Positions 37,045 through 47,568 of a stretch of 64,000 nucleotides of DNA are shown in pieces (the stretch's first letter is position 1; each line of letters starts with the position of its first letter). A model generated the notes under the pieces. That model ran no database searches. It saw only the letters and a program-made list of their open reading frames with translations, and was not told the origin of the DNA. Made by a program: the position numbers and the translations under genes. Source of the stretch: Methylobacterium sp. NMS14P (GTDB lineage: Bacteria > Pseudomonadota > Alphaproteobacteria > Rhizobiales > Beijerinckiaceae); NCBI RefSeq assembly GCF_028583545.1, contig NZ_CP087106.1, forward strand, positions 5,005,001 to 5,069,000, written 5' to 3'.

Positions 37045-39321
37045 ATGGACCAGTTCCGCGATCTCGCCCGGCACGGCCTGTCCCGCGTCGATCCCGTCTC
37101 CGACGACCCGGCGCGCCGGCCGGCTCCCTCCCGCCGCGGCGTCCTCGCGGCGGCCGGCGGCGCCCTGGTGCTGAGCGCCGTCCTGCCGGTCCGCGCCGCC
37201 CGCGCGGAGGCGCAGGGCCCCGCGGAGGGCGCGGGCGCGCTCGCGCCCAAGCCCGGCACCCGGGTCGCCGCCTTCCTGGAGATCCACCCGGACGGGACCG
37301 TCAAGCTGCTGAGCCCCTTCGTGGAGGGCGGCCAGGGCATCGCCACCGGCCTGGCGCAGATCGTCGGCGAGGAGCTCGACGTGCCGCCGTCCCGCTTCGT
37401 GGTGGAGTGCGCGCCGCCCGGTCCCGACTACGCCGTCGTGAACGGCATCCGCATGACCGGCGGCAGCTTCTCGACCCGGTCGAGCTACGACGTCATGCGG
37501 CGCCTCGGGGCCACCGCCCGGGACCTGATGATCCGCGCCGCCGCGGCCCGGCTCAAGGTCCAGGAGGGCGAACTCACCACCCGGGACGGGGTCGTGCTGC
37601 ACGCGGCCTCGAACACGGCGCTCCCCTACGGCGCCCTGGCATCCGACGCGCTGGCGCTGAAGCCGAACGAATCCGTGCCGCTGCGCGACCCCCGGACCTT
37701 CCGCTACATCCGCCAGCCGGTCCCGCGGATCGACGTGCGGGACAAGTCGACCGGCCGGGCGATCTACGCGATCGACCAGAAGGTCGACGGCATGCTCTAC
37801 GCCGCCGTGCAGCACGCGCCGCGGCTCGGGACCGAGCCGGAGAGCCTGAAGAACGAGGCCGAGGTCGGGGCGATGCCGGGCGTGCACGCGGTGCACCGCC
37901 TGCCGGGGGCCGTGGCGGTCACGGCCGACAGCTGGTGGCGCGCCCGCAAGGCCGTCGAGGCGCTGCAGGTGGGCTGGTCGGCCGGCAAGGCCAGCGGCCT
38001 CGACACGGTGGCGGCCGATTTCTCCTCCGCCGGCATGCTCGCCGCGCTGAAGGCCTCGGCGGATCCGGGCCACGTCGCCGAGGCCGAGGGCGACGTGGAA
38101 GGTGCCTTCGCGAAAGCCGCGAAGGTGGTCGAGGCGGATTACGAGGCGCCCTACCTCGCCCATGCCCAGCTCGAGCCGCCCTCGGCGATCGCGCGGTTCA
38201 ACGGAGACGGCACCCTCGACGTCTGGCTGCCGAACCAGATGCCGGAGGTGTTCCAGGCGGTGTCGGCCAAGGTCGCCGGGCTGGAGCCGGCCAAGGTCCG
38301 CATCCACTCGCCGATGCTCGGCGGCTTCTTCGGCCGGCACTTCACCTACGAGGCCGGCAACCCGTTCCCGCAGGCGATCCTGCTCGCCAAGGCGACCGGC
38401 CGGCCCGTGAAGGTGCTGTGGTCGCGCGAGGAGGAGTTCGCCCGCGACGCGGTCCGGCCCCTGAGCTTCAGCCGGTTCCGGGCGGCCCTCGACGCGGCGG
38501 GCCGGCCGACCGCCCTCACGGTGCGCACGGTCGGCGAGGGGCCGATCGGCCGCTACTTCAGCATGATGATGCGGACGCCGGTCGACCCGTCCGCGGTCGA
38601 GGGCATCGTCGAGAAGCCCTACGCGGTGCCGAACCGGCGCATGACCTTCACGAAGGTCGCCCATCCCGTGAACATCGCGTTCTGGCGCTCCGTCGGCCAC
38701 TCGATGAACGACGCGTTCTACGAGAGCTTCCTCGACGAGGTCGCGCAGGCCGGCGGGCAGGATCCCTTCGCGCTGCGCATGGCGCTCCTCAAGGACAGCG
38801 CCCGCCACCGCGCCCTGCTGGCGGCGGTGGCCGAGATGTCGGGCGGCTGGCGGCGCGGCCCCTACCGGGCCGAGGGCGGCCTGCACGCCCGCGGCGTCGC
38901 GATGGCCTCGCCCTTCGGGTCGGAGACCGCCACCGTCGCGGAGGTCTCCGTCGAGGGCGGCGAGGCGCGCGTGCACAACCTCTGGATCGCGTTCGACCCG
39001 GGCAGCATCGTCAACCCGGCGATCGTCAAGGCGCAGGTCGAGTCGGCGGCCGCGCTGGGCCTGTCCTCGGTCCTGTTCGAGCAGATCGTCTACCGGGACG
39101 GCGTGCGCCAGTCGCAGAACTACGACACCTACCCGATCCTGCGCCGGGAGCACATGCCGGCCGTGCACGTGCGCATCGTCGAGAGCGGCGCGCCGATGGG
39201 CGGCGTCGGCGAGCCGGGGCTGCCGGGCGTGCCGCCCGCGATCCTCAACGCCGTCGCGGCGCTGACCGGCCAGCGGGTCCGCGCCCTGCCGATGACCAAC
39301 ACCAAGCTCGGCGCCGCCTGA
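37045..39321 (+). CDS. molybdenum hydroxylase large subunit (IorB/aldehyde-oxidase type), Tat-exported
   Basis: 758 residues. The twin-arginine leader SRRGVLAAAGGALVLSAVL (about residues 29-47) means export in folded form, probably with the small subunit. The body is a xanthine-dehydrogenase-like molybdopterin domain in the IorB layout: FVEGGQGIATGLAQI, YEAPYLAHAQLEPP, MLGGFFGRHFTYEA and a C-terminal GAPMGGVGEPGLPGVPPAIL with the active-site Glu region. It oxidises an N-heterocycle or aldehyde in the periplasm; the true substrate is unknown. The cofactor-maturation gene often found nearby is absent. Confidence 0.92.
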   Translation: MDQFRDLARHGLSRVDPVSDDPARRPAPSRRGVLAAAGGALVLSAVLPVRAARAEAQGPAEGAGALAPKPGTRVAAFLEIHPDGTVKLLSPFVEGGQGIATGLAQIVGEELDVPPSRFVVECAPPGPDYAVVNGIRMTGGSFSTRSSYDVMRRLGATARDLMIRAAAARLKVQEGELTTRDGVVLHAASNTALPYGALASDALALKPNESVPLRDPRTFRYIRQPVPRIDVRDKSTGRAIYAIDQKVDGMLYAAVQHAPRLGTEPESLKNEAEVGAMPGVHAVHRLPGAVAVTADSWWRARKAVEALQVGWSAGKASGLDTVAADFSSAGMLAALKASADPGHVAEAEGDVEGAFAKAAKVVEADYEAPYLAHAQLEPPSAIARFNGDGTLDVWLPNQMPEVFQAVSAKVAGLEPAKVRIHSPMLGGFFGRHFTYEAGNPFPQAILLAKATGRPVKVLWSREEEFARDAVRPLSFSRFRAALDAAGRPTALTVRTVGEGPIGRYFSMMMRTPVDPSAVEGIVEKPYAVPNRRMTFTKVAHPVNIAFWRSVGHSMNDAFYESFLDEVAQAGGQDPFALRMALLKDSARHRALLAAVAEMSGGWRRGPYRAEGGLHARGVAMASPFGSETATVAEVSVEGGEARVHNLWIAFDPGSIVNPAIVKAQVESAAALGLSSVLFEQIVYRDGVRQSQNYDTYPILRREHMPAVHVRIVESGAPMGGVGEPGLPGVPPAILNAVAALTGQRVRALPMTNTKLGAA

Positions 39322-39357
39322 GCGCCCGACAACCGACGACGGGACGGGACAACCACG

Positions 39358-40152
39358 ATGACACAGGCTCACGGGAAGGCCCTGGTGACGGGCGCGTCCT
39401 CGGGGATCGGCGCGGAGTACGCCGCGCAGCTGGCGGCGCGGGGGCACGACCTCGTCCTCGTAGCCCGCGACGCGGCCCGGCTGGCGGCCCTCGCCGCGCG
39501 CCTCGGCGGGGCGGCGGGCGTGGCGGTGGAGGTCCTGCAGGCCGACCTGACCCGGCCGGCGGACGTCGCCGCGGTCGGCGCGCGCCTCGCCGCCGACCCG
39601 GCGCTGCGCCTCCTGGTGAACTGCGCCGGCCTCGGGCCGATGGGGCCTGTCCTCCCCGGGCCGGCGGCGGGCTACGACCCCATGGTCGCCCTCAACGTGA
39701 CGGCGCTGCAGCACCTGACGCTGGCCGCGGCCTCCGCCTTCGCGGAGCGCGGCGGCGGCACGATCGTGAACGTGTCGTCGGTGGTCGCCCTGCTGCCCGA
39801 GCGCTTCAACGCGGTCTACGCGGCCAGCAAGGCCTACGTGCTGGCGCTCACCCAGGGGCTCGCCTCCGAGCTCGCGCCCCGGGGCGTGCGCCTGCAGGCG
39901 GTGCTGCCGGGCATCACCCGCACCGAGCTGTTCGCGCGGGCGGGCGCCGATCTCGACCGGATCCCCGCCGCGATGATCATGGAGGCGCGGGATCTCGTGG
40001 CCGCGGCCCTCGCGGGGCTCGACGCGGGCGAGCCGGTCACGATCCCGTCCCTGCCCGAGATCGACGATTGGACGGCCTTCGAGGCCGCCCGCCTGCGCCT
40101 CGGCCCGAACCTCTCCCGCAGCGCGCCGGCCGCACGCTACGGCCTCGGCTGA
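39358..40152 (+). CDS. short-chain dehydrogenase/reductase (SDR)
   Basis: 264 residues. The dinucleotide site is GASSGIGAEYAAQLAARG (residues 12-29), then NCAGLG, the catalytic Ser in VNVSSVVALLP, and YAASKAYV with Tyr and Lys. This is the classical DltE/YqjQ-like SDR group acting on a hydroxyl or keto group with NAD(P). It lies 36 bases after the hydroxylase large subunit and is possibly in the same operon, where it might process the oxidised product. Confidence 0.9.
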   Translation: MTQAHGKALVTGASSGIGAEYAAQLAARGHDLVLVARDAARLAALAARLGGAAGVAVEVLQADLTRPADVAAVGARLAADPALRLLVNCAGLGPMGPVLPGPAAGYDPMVALNVTALQHLTLAAASAFAERGGGTIVNVSSVVALLPERFNAVYAASKAYVLALTQGLASELAPRGVRLQAVLPGITRTELFARAGADLDRIPAAMIMEARDLVAAALAGLDAGEPVTIPSLPEIDDWTAFEAARLRLGPNLSRSAPAARYGLG

Positions 40153-40270
40153 GCGGCGTCCGGGGCGGCCCACCCTGGCCCGGTCGCGCCGGACCCGCTA
40201 GGAACCGCCCGTCCCGGAGATCGAGGCGTCGGCGTCCCGCCGCTTGTCGCCCGCGACGCGGAGTAACACC

Positions 40271-40963
40271 GTGCCCGCGCCCCCGTCGCGCTTCGACGCC
40301 GTTCTCCTCGACCTCGACGGCACCCTCGTCGACAGCCTCGCCGATCTCCGGACGGCCCTGAACGCCACCCTGGCGCGCGAGGGCCTGCCGCCGGTCGGGG
40401 CCGCCGCGATGCGGACCATGGTGGGCGACGGCGCGGTGGCGCTGCTGCGGCGCGCCCTGCGGGCCTCGGGCGGCGATCCGGAGCGGGCACCGGCGCTGCT
40501 GCCGGCCTTCCTGGCCGTGTACGAACCGCTCGCGGCCGCCGGCACCGCCCTGTTCCCCGGCGCCGCCGCGGCGGTCCGCGACCTCCGGGCGGCGGGCTAC
40601 GCGCTGGCGATCGTCACCAACAAGCCGGCCCGCGCCACCGGCCTGATCCTCGACTCCGTGGGGCTGGCGCCGCTGATCGACACGGTCGTGGGCGGCGACA
40701 CGCTGCCCGAGCGCAAGCCCGATCCCGCGCCGCTGCGTGAGGCCCTGCGCCGCCTGCGTGTCGAGCCCGGGCGGGCCGTCATGGTCGGCGACATGCACCA
40801 CGACATCGCGGCCGCCCGCGCCGCCGGCACCGCCGCCATCCTGGCCCGCTACGGGTACGGCCGCCCCGAGGACGCCGACGCCGCCGACGCCGTCCTCGAC
40901 GACATCGGCGGCCTGGGGGGCCTGATCGGGGCGCTGCCCGCGGGCGGCGCCCCGGTCACCTAG
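40271..40963 (+). CDS. HAD phosphatase, phosphoglycolate phosphatase-like
   Basis: 230 residues from a GTG at 40271 with GGAG 8 bases upstream; a TTG at 40244 is a weaker choice. HAD motifs: I LLDLDGTLVDS, II IVTNKP, III Lys in ERKPDPAPL, IV VGDMHHDIAAAR. The helical cap between motifs I and II fits Gph (2-phosphoglycolate phosphatase), which salvages the oxygenase or DNA-repair product phosphoglycolate. Substrate assignment is by family. The gene stands convergent to the DUF417 gene with only 7 bases between stops. Confidence 0.88.
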   Translation: MPAPPSRFDAVLLDLDGTLVDSLADLRTALNATLAREGLPPVGAAAMRTMVGDGAVALLRRALRASGGDPERAPALLPAFLAVYEPLAAAGTALFPGAAAAVRDLRAAGYALAIVTNKPARATGLILDSVGLAPLIDTVVGGDTLPERKPDPAPLREALRRLRVEPGRAVMVGDMHHDIAAARAAGTAAILARYGYGRPEDADAADAVLDDIGGLGGLIGALPAGGAPVT

Positions 40964-40970
40964 CGGCCTC

Positions 40971-41594
40971 CTAGCGGCTTGCCGCGAGGTCGAGGCGGGC
41001 GGGGGCGTTCGGCGCCCGGGCTTCCCGCTCGAGGACGGCGCGGGCGCTGTCGGCGAGGACGAGCCAGGCGCCGGCCATGAGGGTGACGTCCTTGAGGACG
41101 AGGCGCCCGGCGCCCGAGAGGTAGGGGAAGCCGTGCTCGGCGTCGCCGAGCGCCGCCACCCAGGCCTCGGGGGTGGTCACGAGGAACGACAGGGTCACCA
41201 CCGGGGTGAGGAAGGCCAGCACCGCCCCGGCGAGGCCCAGCCGCCGCGACGCCAGGCCGACCAGGACGAGCAGGCCGATCAGCAGCTCAACCGTGCCGAG
41301 CCCGCGGGAGAACGCGTAGGTGTGGTTGGCCGTCTGCCAGGCGCGGGCGGCGAGGTTGAGCTCGCCCTCGTGGGTGAGGTGCTGGGCGTACTGGTCGGGA
41401 TGGGCGTAGAAGAACGCCATCACCGGGCTGTTGGCGACGAAGGGCGTGATGCTGTCGGCCTCGTAGGGCACGAACTTGAGCGCGCCGATCCAGAGGAAGA
41501 TGACCGCGATGGCGACCCGCATGGCCTGGAGGCCGAGGCGGTTCGAGCCCGGCCCGGAGACGAGGCCGAGGACGCGGCGAACCTGCGTGTTCAT
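40971..41594 (-). CDS. DUF417 (YkgB-like) membrane protein
   Basis: 207 residues with about four membrane helices. RVAIAVIFLWIGALKFVPYE followed by EADSITPFVANSPVMAFFY is the DUF417 signature seen in YkgB/RclC. RclC of E. coli belongs to the reactive-chlorine response, but no RclA or RclB is present here. It follows the AhpD-like gene by 37 bases in an operon whose first gene is an AraC regulator, so a redox-stress role is plausible. Confidence 0.88.
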   Translation of the reverse strand: MNTQVRRVLGLVSGPGSNRLGLQAMRVAIAVIFLWIGALKFVPYEADSITPFVANSPVMAFFYAHPDQYAQHLTHEGELNLAARAWQTANHTYAFSRGLGTVELLIGLLVLVGLASRRLGLAGAVLAFLTPVVTLSFLVTTPEAWVAALGDAEHGFPYLSGAGRLVLKDVTLMAGAWLVLADSARAVLEREARAPNAPARLDLAASR

Positions 41595-41631
41595 GGCACG
41601 ATTCCTTGCTCAATCGGATGGGAGGAGGGGG

Positions 41632-41979
41632 CTACGCCTCGGCGGAGGCCGCGAAGGCGTCGAGCGCGCGGGTCGCGTAGACGACCGCGGCACCGGCATT
41701 GAGGCTGGTGGCGACCCCGAGGGCCTCGGCCAGCTCGGCCTCGGTGGCGCCGAGCTTGCGGGCGGCGTCGGTGTGGACCGTGATACAGCCGTCGCAGCGC
41801 AGGGAGATCGCCACCGCCACCGCGATCAGCTCGCGGGTCTTGGCGTCGAGCTGGCCGGTCTTCTGGCCCGCCGCGCTGAGGGTGCCGTAGCCCCGCACCG
41901 TGTCGGGGCTGAGCTTGGCGAAATGTCCGACGCCGGCGGTGACCTGCTGGCGGTACGTGTTCCAATCGATCATGTGCAT
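41632..41979 (-). CDS. carboxymuconolactone decarboxylase/AhpD-family protein
   Basis: 115 residues. The peroxidase-like CxxC is CDGC at 62-65 in ISLRCDGCITVHTDAARKLG, followed by the usual EAELAEALGVATSLNAG helix. Proteins of this family act as peroxidases or decarboxylases in trimers or hexamers. It lies between the AraC regulator and the DUF417 gene on the same strand. Peroxidase function is likely from the CxxC and context but is not shown. Confidence 0.9.
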   Translation of the reverse strand: MHMIDWNTYRQQVTAGVGHFAKLSPDTVRGYGTLSAAGQKTGQLDAKTRELIAVAVAISLRCDGCITVHTDAARKLGATEAELAEALGVATSLNAGAAVVYATRALDAFAASAEA

Positions 41980-42066
41980 GACGACCTCCTTCGTGATGAC
42001 GAGGAAGGTAGTCGGGGCCGGCCGCGCCCTCGATGACCGCGCGGCGCAGGCCGATGACCGCGCGGA

Positions 42067-43050
42067 TCAAACCGCCTGCGGGGGCGCCTCGGCCTGCCGC
42101 GCCTGTCCGGGGCGGATCCCGTACTTGCGCAGGAACGCCCGGCTGAGGGCGGGCGCGGACTGGTAGCCGACCTCCGCGGCGAGACGGTCCAGCGGGACCG
42201 TCTCGGTGCGCAGGCGATGATGGGCGAGCCCGAGCCGCAGGTCGGTGAGGAATTCCAGCGGCGCGACGCCCGCGGCGCCGCGGAAGGCGCGCACGAGGCT
42301 CGCCCGCGAGGCGGCGGCCGTCGCGGCCAGTTCGTCCAGCGTCCAGGGATGCACCGGGTCGCGCACCATCGCGAGCACCGCCCGGGCGGTGAGCGGCTGC
42401 CCCAGGAGGCGCAGCAGGCCCTCGGCCGGGGCCGACGCCTCGAGATGCGCGCGGAGCATCATCATGAACAGCGCGCTCGCGAGGTTCTCGGCGACCGCGA
42501 CCGACCCGGCGCGGAGGTCGTTCAGCTCCTCGCGGATGCCCGCCAGCAGCGGCGCGAAGCGGGTGGCGAGGGGCTCGGCGCCGACGCTCAGGACGAGGAG
42601 GTCCGGCAGGGCGGTCACGATCAGGGTCTGGGGCGCCGCCTCGAAGGCCAGGCGGCCGCAGATCAGCTCCACGTCCGGCTCGGCCCCGACGGTGGTCTTG
42701 AACCGCAGATCGTGCGCGTGGCGGACCGCGACGGGCAGGGGCGCCGACGGCGGCGGCCCCGCGCCGTGGAACAGGTGCGCGTCGCCGCGCGGCAGGAGCA
42801 GGATGTCCCCGGCCGCGACCTGCAGGGGCGCGCCCCCGGGCCGCCGCAGCGTGGCGCGGCCGCGCGTCACGAGGTGGAAATAGGCCTGCCGCGTCGGCTC
42901 GGGCGCGTGCGGGGCGGCCCAGGCGCCGCCGAAGCGGCAGACGTCGTCCAGGTGCGGCCGCACCCGCAGCAGCGGCGCGAGGCCGCTCAGCGGATCGTCG
43001 ACCCCGGCGGCCCCTGGCCCGTCCGCGCGGCGCCTGATCGGTCCGGCCAT
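42067..43050 (-). CDS. AraC-family regulator with cupin sensor (RclR/DUF6597-like)
   Basis: 327 residues. Residues 20-200 form a cupin-type sensing domain (VTRGRATLRRPGGAPLQVAA, DILLLPRGDAHLFHG). The C-terminus is an AraC helix-turn-helix pair (WTLDELAATAAASRASLVRA, then LDRLAAEVGYQSAPALSRAF). RclR and similar cupin-AraC proteins sense reactive species or metabolites. It is the first gene of a three-gene operon (regulator, AhpD-like, DUF417) and probably activates it. Confidence 0.9.
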   Translation of the reverse strand: MAGPIRRRADGPGAAGVDDPLSGLAPLLRVRPHLDDVCRFGGAWAAPHAPEPTRQAYFHLVTRGRATLRRPGGAPLQVAAGDILLLPRGDAHLFHGAGPPPSAPLPVAVRHAHDLRFKTTVGAEPDVELICGRLAFEAAPQTLIVTALPDLLVLSVGAEPLATRFAPLLAGIREELNDLRAGSVAVAENLASALFMMMLRAHLEASAPAEGLLRLLGQPLTARAVLAMVRDPVHPWTLDELAATAAASRASLVRAFRGAAGVAPLEFLTDLRLGLAHHRLRTETVPLDRLAAEVGYQSAPALSRAFLRKYGIRPGQARQAEAPPQAV

Positions 43051-43138
43051 GCTCCCCGCGCTCCGGAATGCCCCCGGGGCCCGGCATAAGGGCGCGCGGC
43101 GGCCTCGACCAGGGGTTGTTCGCCGGCGCCGCGCCCGG

Positions 43139-43876
43139 TCAGCCCGCCGCGATGGCCCTCTCGACGAACGCGGTCACGCCCGCGATGTAGCGCTGGATCG
43201 GGATCCCGCGCTTCCGGTGCTTGGCCCGCTTCACGTACCAGTCCTGCAGGAGCGGCTTGATCAGCGCCGCGGTGAGATCGACGTCGGCGACCGCGAAGAC
43301 GCCCGCCGCCGCGCCGCGGGCGAGGACCTCGGCGAAGATGCGCTCCGTGGCGGCCTCGCTCTCCGTCGCCATCGTCCGGGCGGGGGCCGGGAATCCCTTC
43401 GCCTCCATGAAGGCGAAGACGAACCAGGGCTGCATCGCCTCGGTCAGGCGGATATGGGTCTCGATCAGCCAGCGCAGGTGCGCGGCCGGATCCGCCGCGA
43501 GCCCCGCCGGGGCCTGCCGCAGGACCGCCTCGGCCGTCTCGGCCACCTCGGTGAGGATCATCACCAGCAGCGTGTTCTTGTTGTCGAAGTACGAGTAGAG
43601 CCCGCCCATGCTGAGCCCCGAGGCCCGGGCGAGGTCGCGCAGGCTCGTCTCGTGGAAGCCCTGCCGGCTCGACAGCTTCAGCACCGCCTCGATGATCCGC
43701 GCGAGGTTGGCGACGGCGACGTGGTCCTTCCGGACGCTGATCCGGTCCCGGTGCCGCGCCAGGATCCGCGCGCAGATCGCCTCGGTCGCGTAGGCGTCCT
43801 TCGCCGGAGGGGGCGCCGGAAGGTGCGCCGCGAGGTTCACCGGCGGGTTGGCCGGAGGAGCGTCTGCGGGGCTCAT
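43139..43876 (-). CDS. TetR-family regulator of the acyl-CoA operon
   Basis: 245 residues. The helix-turn-helix is at about 62-108: AVLKLSSRQGFHETSLRDLA and SGLSMGGLYSYFDNKNTLL. The remainder is the helical ligand domain. It is divergent from the acyl-CoA dehydrogenase gene, with a 14-bp palindrome in the 154-base gap (43979-43992). TetR proteins in such settings usually bind an acyl-CoA and release the operator; this is an inference. About 40 Pro/Ala-rich residues precede the DNA-binding part. Confidence 0.9.
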   Translation of the reverse strand: MSPADAPPANPPVNLAAHLPAPPPAKDAYATEAICARILARHRDRISVRKDHVAVANLARIIEAVLKLSSRQGFHETSLRDLARASGLSMGGLYSYFDNKNTLLVMILTEVAETAEAVLRQAPAGLAADPAAHLRWLIETHIRLTEAMQPWFVFAFMEAKGFPAPARTMATESEAATERIFAEVLARGAAAGVFAVADVDLTAALIKPLLQDWYVKRAKHRKRGIPIQRYIAGVTAFVERAIAAG

Positions 43877-43978
43877 CGATCCATCGTCGCTCCGTCGTCG
43901 CGCCAGCCCGCCGTGGCCACGACCGGGAGCGGCTCCCGCGGTCTAGCCCGTTGCCAGGCGCGAATCCAGGCGATAAAA

Positions 43979-43992
43979 AGCGAGCGCTCGCT
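43979..43992. promoter_or_regulatory. palindromic operator between tetR and acyl-CoA dehydrogenase
   Basis: AGCGAGCGCTCGCT is a perfect 14-bp palindrome, located 38 bases before the GTG of the dehydrogenase and flanked by AT-rich ATAAAA and GATTTTC. It fits the size and symmetry of a TetR-dimer site. Confidence 0.6.
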
Positions 43993-44030
43993 CGATTTTC
44001 GTCGTCGGCACCGACCCAGGAGGTGGGCCC

Positions 44031-45236
44031 GTGGATTTCACCATCTCCCCGCGCGTCGAGGATTACCGCGCCCGGATCGCGGCCTTCGTGGACGCGCACA
44101 TCCTGCCGCTGGAGGCCGATCCGGCCGCCTATGACGGCCACGGCAACATCAGCCTCGCCGAGCTGGCCCGGCTGCGCGGCCTCGCCCGCGCAGAGGGCCT
44201 GTGGTGCCTGCAGCTGCGGCCCGAGACCGGCGGCGCCGGGCTCGACAAGGTCGGCATGGCGGCCTGCTACGAGGCCATGAACCGCTCGATCTTCGGGCCG
44301 GTCGTGTTCAACTCGGCCGCGCCCGACGACGGCAACATGATGGTGCTGGAGAAGGTCGCGACCCCGGACCAGAAGGCGCGCTGGCTCGCGCCGATCGTGG
44401 ACGGGCGGGTCCGCTCGGCCTTCGCCATGACCGAGCCGCATCCCGGCGGCGGCTCCGATCCCGGCATGATCCAGACCCGGGCCGAGCGGCGGGGCGACGG
44501 CTACGTGGTCACCGGCCGCAAGTGGTACATCACCGGGGCCGAGGAGGCCGAGCACTTCATCCTGATGGCGCGCACCTCCGACGACGCGCGGAAAGGGCTG
44601 ACCGCCTTCCTGTTCCACAGGGACCAGCCCGGCTGGCGGATCCTGCGCCGCATCCCGATCATGGGGCCGGAGGAGCACGGCGGCCACTGCGAGCTGCTGT
44701 TCGAGGGCCTGGAGATCCCGGCCGAGAACGTCCTGATGACCGAGGGCGACGGCCTGAAGCTCACCCAGATCCGTCTCGGGCCGGCGCGGCTGACCCACTG
44801 CATGCGCTGGCTCGGCCTGTCGAAGCGCTGCGTCGAGATCGCCCGGGCCTACGCGGCCGAGCGGCACGGCTTCGGGATCCGGCTGGCCGACCGGGAGAGC
44901 ATCCAGCTGATGCTCGGCGACCTCGCCATGCGGATCGAGATCGGGCGCCTCCTGGTGATGAAGGCCGCCTGGGCCCTCGACCAGGGCAGCTTCGCCCGCA
45001 AGGAGGTGTCGATGGCCAAGGTGCACGTGGCCAACCTCCTGCACGCGGCCGCCGACACGGCGATCCAGATCAACGGCGCGCGGGGCTACTCCACCGACAC
45101 CCCCCTCGAGTGGATCTACCGCTACGCCCGGCAGGCCCGCCTCGTGGACGGGGCCGACGAGGTCCACAAGATGGTCCTGAACCGCAACCTCGAGGCCGAG
45201 GGCGACGCCTTCTGGTCGTGGGGCGTCGGGGCCTGA
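44031..45236 (+). CDS. acyl-CoA dehydrogenase
   Basis: 401 residues from a GTG after AGGAGGT. FAD and CoA-binding signatures: [36 protein letters not shown], and near the end [20 protein letters not shown]. The C-terminal block [16 protein letters not shown] is usual. It catalyses alpha,beta-dehydrogenation of an acyl-CoA with FAD. It opens an operon with thiolase, an APH-like kinase and a DUF6285-like protein, a set repeatedly found together in alphaproteobacteria for degrading some branched or medium-chain acyl-CoA. Confidence 0.94.
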   Translation: MDFTISPRVEDYRARIAAFVDAHILPLEADPAAYDGHGNISLAELARLRGLARAEGLWCLQLRPETGGAGLDKVGMAACYEAMNRSIFGPVVFNSAAPDDGNMMVLEKVATPDQKARWLAPIVDGRVRSAFAMTEPHPGGGSDPGMIQTRAERRGDGYVVTGRKWYITGAEEAEHFILMARTSDDARKGLTAFLFHRDQPGWRILRRIPIMGPEEHGGHCELLFEGLEIPAENVLMTEGDGLKLTQIRLGPARLTHCMRWLGLSKRCVEIARAYAAERHGFGIRLADRESIQLMLGDLAMRIEIGRLLVMKAAWALDQGSFARKEVSMAKVHVANLLHAAADTAIQINGARGYSTDTPLEWIYRYARQARLVDGADEVHKMVLNRNLEAEGDAFWSWGVGA

Positions 45237-45331
45237 GGGTCGGGCCTGAGCGGGGCCAACACCGTCCGTCCGCCGCGTGGGGCGCGCCGGCAGGCCGAGT
45301 CAGACAGGGAAGCCGAGAGGAAGCCGAGAGT

Positions 45332-46510
<1,179 letters not shown>

Positions 46511-46527
46511 CGCGGGTCTGAGGCGCC

Positions 46528-47568
46528 ATGCTGGACGCGGATCAGAGGACGGCGCTCTGCGCCTGGATCGGTCGGACCCTGGAGGCCGGGACGGTCGCGC
46601 TCGACGACGCGCGGCCGCTGACCGGCGGCTCGATCCAGGAGAACTGGATGCTGTCCTGCCGGGTCGACGGCGCGCCCCGGGGCTTCGTCCTGCGCAAGGA
46701 CGCGGCCGCCACCATCGCGTCGAGCCGCTCGCGGGCGGAGGAGTTCCGGATCCTGCGCGCCGCCTTCGCGGCCGGCGTGCGGGTGCCGGAGCCGGTCGGC
46801 TTCTGCGCGGATCCGGGGGTGGTCGGGGCGCCCTTCGCGCTGATGGGCCTCGTCGCCGGGATCGGGCTGGGGCCGCGGGTGGTCAAGGACACGAGCCTGG
46901 GCGGCGACCGCGCGGCGCTCGCCGAGCAGCTCGGCCGCGAGCTCGCCCGGACGCACGGCATCCTGCGGGCGGACGGCCCGGGAGCCGTCCCGGCGGGCGA
47001 CCTCGCCTTCCTCGGCGCGCCCGAGCCCGAGCCGGCCCTGGCCGAGATCCGCGCGCTCCGGGCGAGTCTCGACGGGATCGGCGCCGCGCGCCCGGCCCTC
47101 GAATGGGGCCTGCGCTGGGCCGAGCTCCGCGCGCCGCCCTGTCCCCAGCCGGTCCTGGTCCACCGCGACTTCCGCACCGGCAACTACATGGTCGATGCCG
47201 AAGGCCTGACGGCGATCCTCGACTGGGAATTCGCCGGCTGGGGCGACCCGGTCCAGGATATCGGCTGGTTCTGCGCCGCCTGCTGGCGGTTCGGCCGGCC
47301 CGACCTGGAGGCCGGAGGCATCGCCCCGCGGGCCGCCTTCTACCGCGGCTACGAGGCCGAGAGCGGGCGCGCGATCGACCCGGAGGCGGTGCACTACTGG
47401 GAGGTCATGGCGCATCTGCGCTGGGCGGTGATCGCCCTGGAGCAGGGCCACCGCCACGTCTCCGGTCAGGAGACGTCGCTGGAGCTGGCGCTGACCGGCC
47501 GGATGGTGCCCGAACTCGAGGCCGCGATCCTGCGCGAGACCGCGCCCGAGCGGTGGGGAGCCCGATGA
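46528..47568 (+). CDS. APH-family phosphotransferase associated with acyl-CoA metabolism
   Basis: 346 residues. Aminoglycoside-phosphotransferase/choline-kinase fold: N-terminal LTGGSIQENWMLSC, catalytic loop LVHRDFRTGNYMV with Asp and Asn, and metal-binding ILDWEFAGWGDPVQDIGWFC. The ACAD10/11-type branch sits beside acyl-CoA dehydrogenases and is thought to phosphorylate hydroxyacyl groups. It overlaps the next start (ATGA at 47565-47568). Confidence 0.92.
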   Translation: MLDADQRTALCAWIGRTLEAGTVALDDARPLTGGSIQENWMLSCRVDGAPRGFVLRKDAAATIASSRSRAEEFRILRAAFAAGVRVPEPVGFCADPGVVGAPFALMGLVAGIGLGPRVVKDTSLGGDRAALAEQLGRELARTHGILRADGPGAVPAGDLAFLGAPEPEPALAEIRALRASLDGIGAARPALEWGLRWAELRAPPCPQPVLVHRDFRTGNYMVDAEGLTAILDWEFAGWGDPVQDIGWFCAACWRFGRPDLEAGGIAPRAAFYRGYEAESGRAIDPEAVHYWEVMAHLRWAVIALEQGHRHVSGQETSLELALTGRMVPELEAAILRETAPERWGAR

